Assembly (NCBI RefSeq): GCF_900116545.1
Contig: NZ_FPCK01000001.1
Span: 806,001-870,000 of the forward strand
DNA: 64,000 nt
Origin: Devosia crocina
GTDB taxonomy: Bacteria; Pseudomonadota; Alphaproteobacteria; Rhizobiales; Devosiaceae
Direction of reading: 5' to 3'
In this document: positions 63,065 to 64,000 of the stretch, piece after piece
Position numbering within the stretch: position 1 is the stretch's first letter
How the letters are laid out: the number at the start of each line of letters is the position of its first letter
Made by a program: the position numbers and the translations under genes
Notes under the pieces: model-generated
The model's database searches: none
Told to the model about the DNA's origin: nothing
The model's input: only the letters and a program-made list of their open reading frames with translations

Positions 63065-63572
63065 GGTGAGGCTGGCATCCTCTTTCCATAGAGGGACTGG
63101 CAGGAGCCTTTGCTCAAGTAAAGACCCCTCACCCTAACCCTCTCGCCGAAGGGGCGAGGGGATTGGGCTGGTGGGCGTCGCTGTTTCTCAGCTGGAGCGG
63201 GGCACCCAACAGGGCTTAGCTGGCGAACATTGCGAGGGGTCGATCGTTATTTCGATCTGGGCGCTTGAGGTGAGGCTGGCATCCTCTCCCGCGGAGAAGG
63301 ACTGGATGGACCTATGCTCGAAGGAAGAAAAGGGGCGAGGGGATTGGGCTGGTGGGCGTCGCTGTTTCTCAGCTGGAGCGGGGCACCCAACACGGCTTAG
63401 CTGGCGAACATGTTGCAGGGGTCGATTGCGGATTTCGATCTGGGCGCTTGAGGTGTGGCTGGCATCCTCTTTCCATAAAGGGACTGGATGGAGCCATTGC
63501 TCAAGTAAAGACCTCTCACCCTAACCCTCTCCCCATAGGGGCGAGGGGATTGGGCTGGTGGTCGTCGCTGGT
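63014..63572 (+). repeat. Tandem repeat built from the acetyltransferase gene end (three copies)
   Basis: Units start with CTGGCGAACA at 63014 (inside the gene), 63220 and 63401, giving periods of 206 and 181 bp and a partial third unit. Each has TTCGATCTGGGCGCTTGAGGTG (the gene's 3' end and stop), GCTGGCATCCTCT, and GGGGCGAGGGGATTGGGCTGGTGG. Copies 1 and 3 also hold a CCCTAACCCTCTC hairpin; copy 2 has a deletion there. Open frames across this region are repeat artefacts, not genes. Confidence 0.85.
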
Positions 63573-63659
63573 TTCGGGCTTGAATTGCGAGCTTTTTGGC
63601 GCGACGGGTTCAAGTTGGAGCGTGCATCGGTGGGGCGGCTGGCATAGTCTTAGTCCGTT

Positions 63660-64000
63660 ATGCATAGTTTTCCGGACGCTCTCTTGCCCCCTGATATGCC
63701 GATCGTCGATTTGCTTGCTGCGCGCTTGCTGGCGGCGCCACCGGATATGCCAGGAGGGGAGGGGCTGGTGCCCGATTGGGCGCCACTCGAGCCGTTTTCG
63801 CGGCCGCCTACGCCAGCCGCGGTGTTGATCGGGCTGGTGAAGCGGCCGGAGGGACATACGGTGCTCTATACGGAGCGATCGCCCGATTTGCGGTCGCATT
63901 CGGGGCAGGTGGCCTTTCCGGGCGGAAAGATCGATGCGGTGGATGCCGATGCCGGGGCCGCGGCGCTGCGCGAGGCCAATGAAGAGGTCGGCATGCTGGC
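63660..64000 (+). CDS. Nudix CoA pyrophosphatase-like protein (C-terminus beyond window)
   Basis: 113 residues are visible before the window ends. The sequence [30 protein letters not shown] contains the Nudix box preceded by the GQVAFPGG feature typical of the CoA-pyrophosphatase (NudL/YeaB) group, preceded by [24 protein letters not shown] 63660 is the first plausible start after the repeat region; its ribosome-binding site is weak. Confidence 0.85.
   Translation, partial: MHSFPDALLPPDMPIVDLLAARLLAAPPDMPGGEGLVPDWAPLEPFSRPPTPAAVLIGLVKRPEGHTVLYTERSPDLRSHSGQVAFPGGKIDAVDADAGAAALREANEEVGML

Noticed and set aside
63171..63899. Several open frames across the tandem repeat and into the Nudix gene
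   Set aside because: Repeat-derived or antisense to the CoA-pyrophosphatase-like gene; translations are repeated copies of the same non-protein sequence.

Overview
The window is chromosomal DNA of a high-GC Gram-negative bacterium, most likely an alphaproteobacterium of the order Hyphomicrobiales. A Devosia-like genus is my best guess but is unproven. The main reasons are a rhizobial-type thu trehalose-uptake operon with a divergent LacI regulator, a rhizobial-type purine-degradation cluster (PuuE-UraD fusion, XdhABC, membrane-bound PuuD), a DUF2277 protein, a baeRF family 11 protein, many ATGA/TGATG stop-start overlaps, and several REP-like intergenic palindromes. I see no rRNA, tRNA, CRISPR, prophage or insertion sequence.

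Layout. 1-3946: RND efflux pair (permease cut by the window edge, plus adaptor). 4056-8903: sulfurtransferase and a four-gene ABC importer of the iron/polyamine type. 9161-17129: thuR and, divergently, thuEFGKAB for trehalose/maltose uptake and 3-keto-sugar conversion. 17159-24723: small stress and unknown proteins, a secreted 5'-nucleotidase, a lone ThuA-like protein, an exported Mn-type superoxide dismutase, a cytochrome b with a Tat-exported molybdenum enzyme, and a DEAD-box helicase. 24933-27217: otsBA, trehalose synthesis. 27803-51806: a purine catabolic island: nucleoside deaminase, allA, allE, baeRF11, puuE-uraD, uraH, xdhABC, a BMP-type ABC importer, puuD, guaD, malate synthase G, a hydrolase and adenine deaminase. 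51927-56580: a dehydrogenase, an MgtC protein, two long inverted repeats, a degenerate receiver protein and a CadC-like membrane regulator. 56586-60484: an operon with the alternative D-glutamate peptidoglycan pathway (MurD2-MurL), an SMR transporter and a phosphoesterase. 60671-64000: Nudix hydrolases, a glutathionyl-hydroquinone reductase-like protein, an acetyltransferase, and a tandem repeat made from the end of the acetyltransferase gene.

How the genes fit together. Adenine and guanine are deaminated by Ade and GuaD, oxidised to urate by XdhAB (matured by XdhC), then taken by PuuD, UraH, UraD and PuuE to allantoate. AllE and AllA act on ureidoglycine and ureidoglycolate to give glyoxylate, which malate synthase G can condense with acetyl-CoA. 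The allantoate amidohydrolase step is not in the window. Trehalose is handled in both directions: imported and oxidised by Thu, made by OtsAB. The most notable items are the MurD2/MurL operon, the CadC-like/pseudo-receiver pair with its repeated hexamer, the structured intergenic region at 53.8-54.1 kb, a 24-codon ORF with a perfect ribosome-binding site between thuR and thuE, and the triplicated acetyltransferase gene end.
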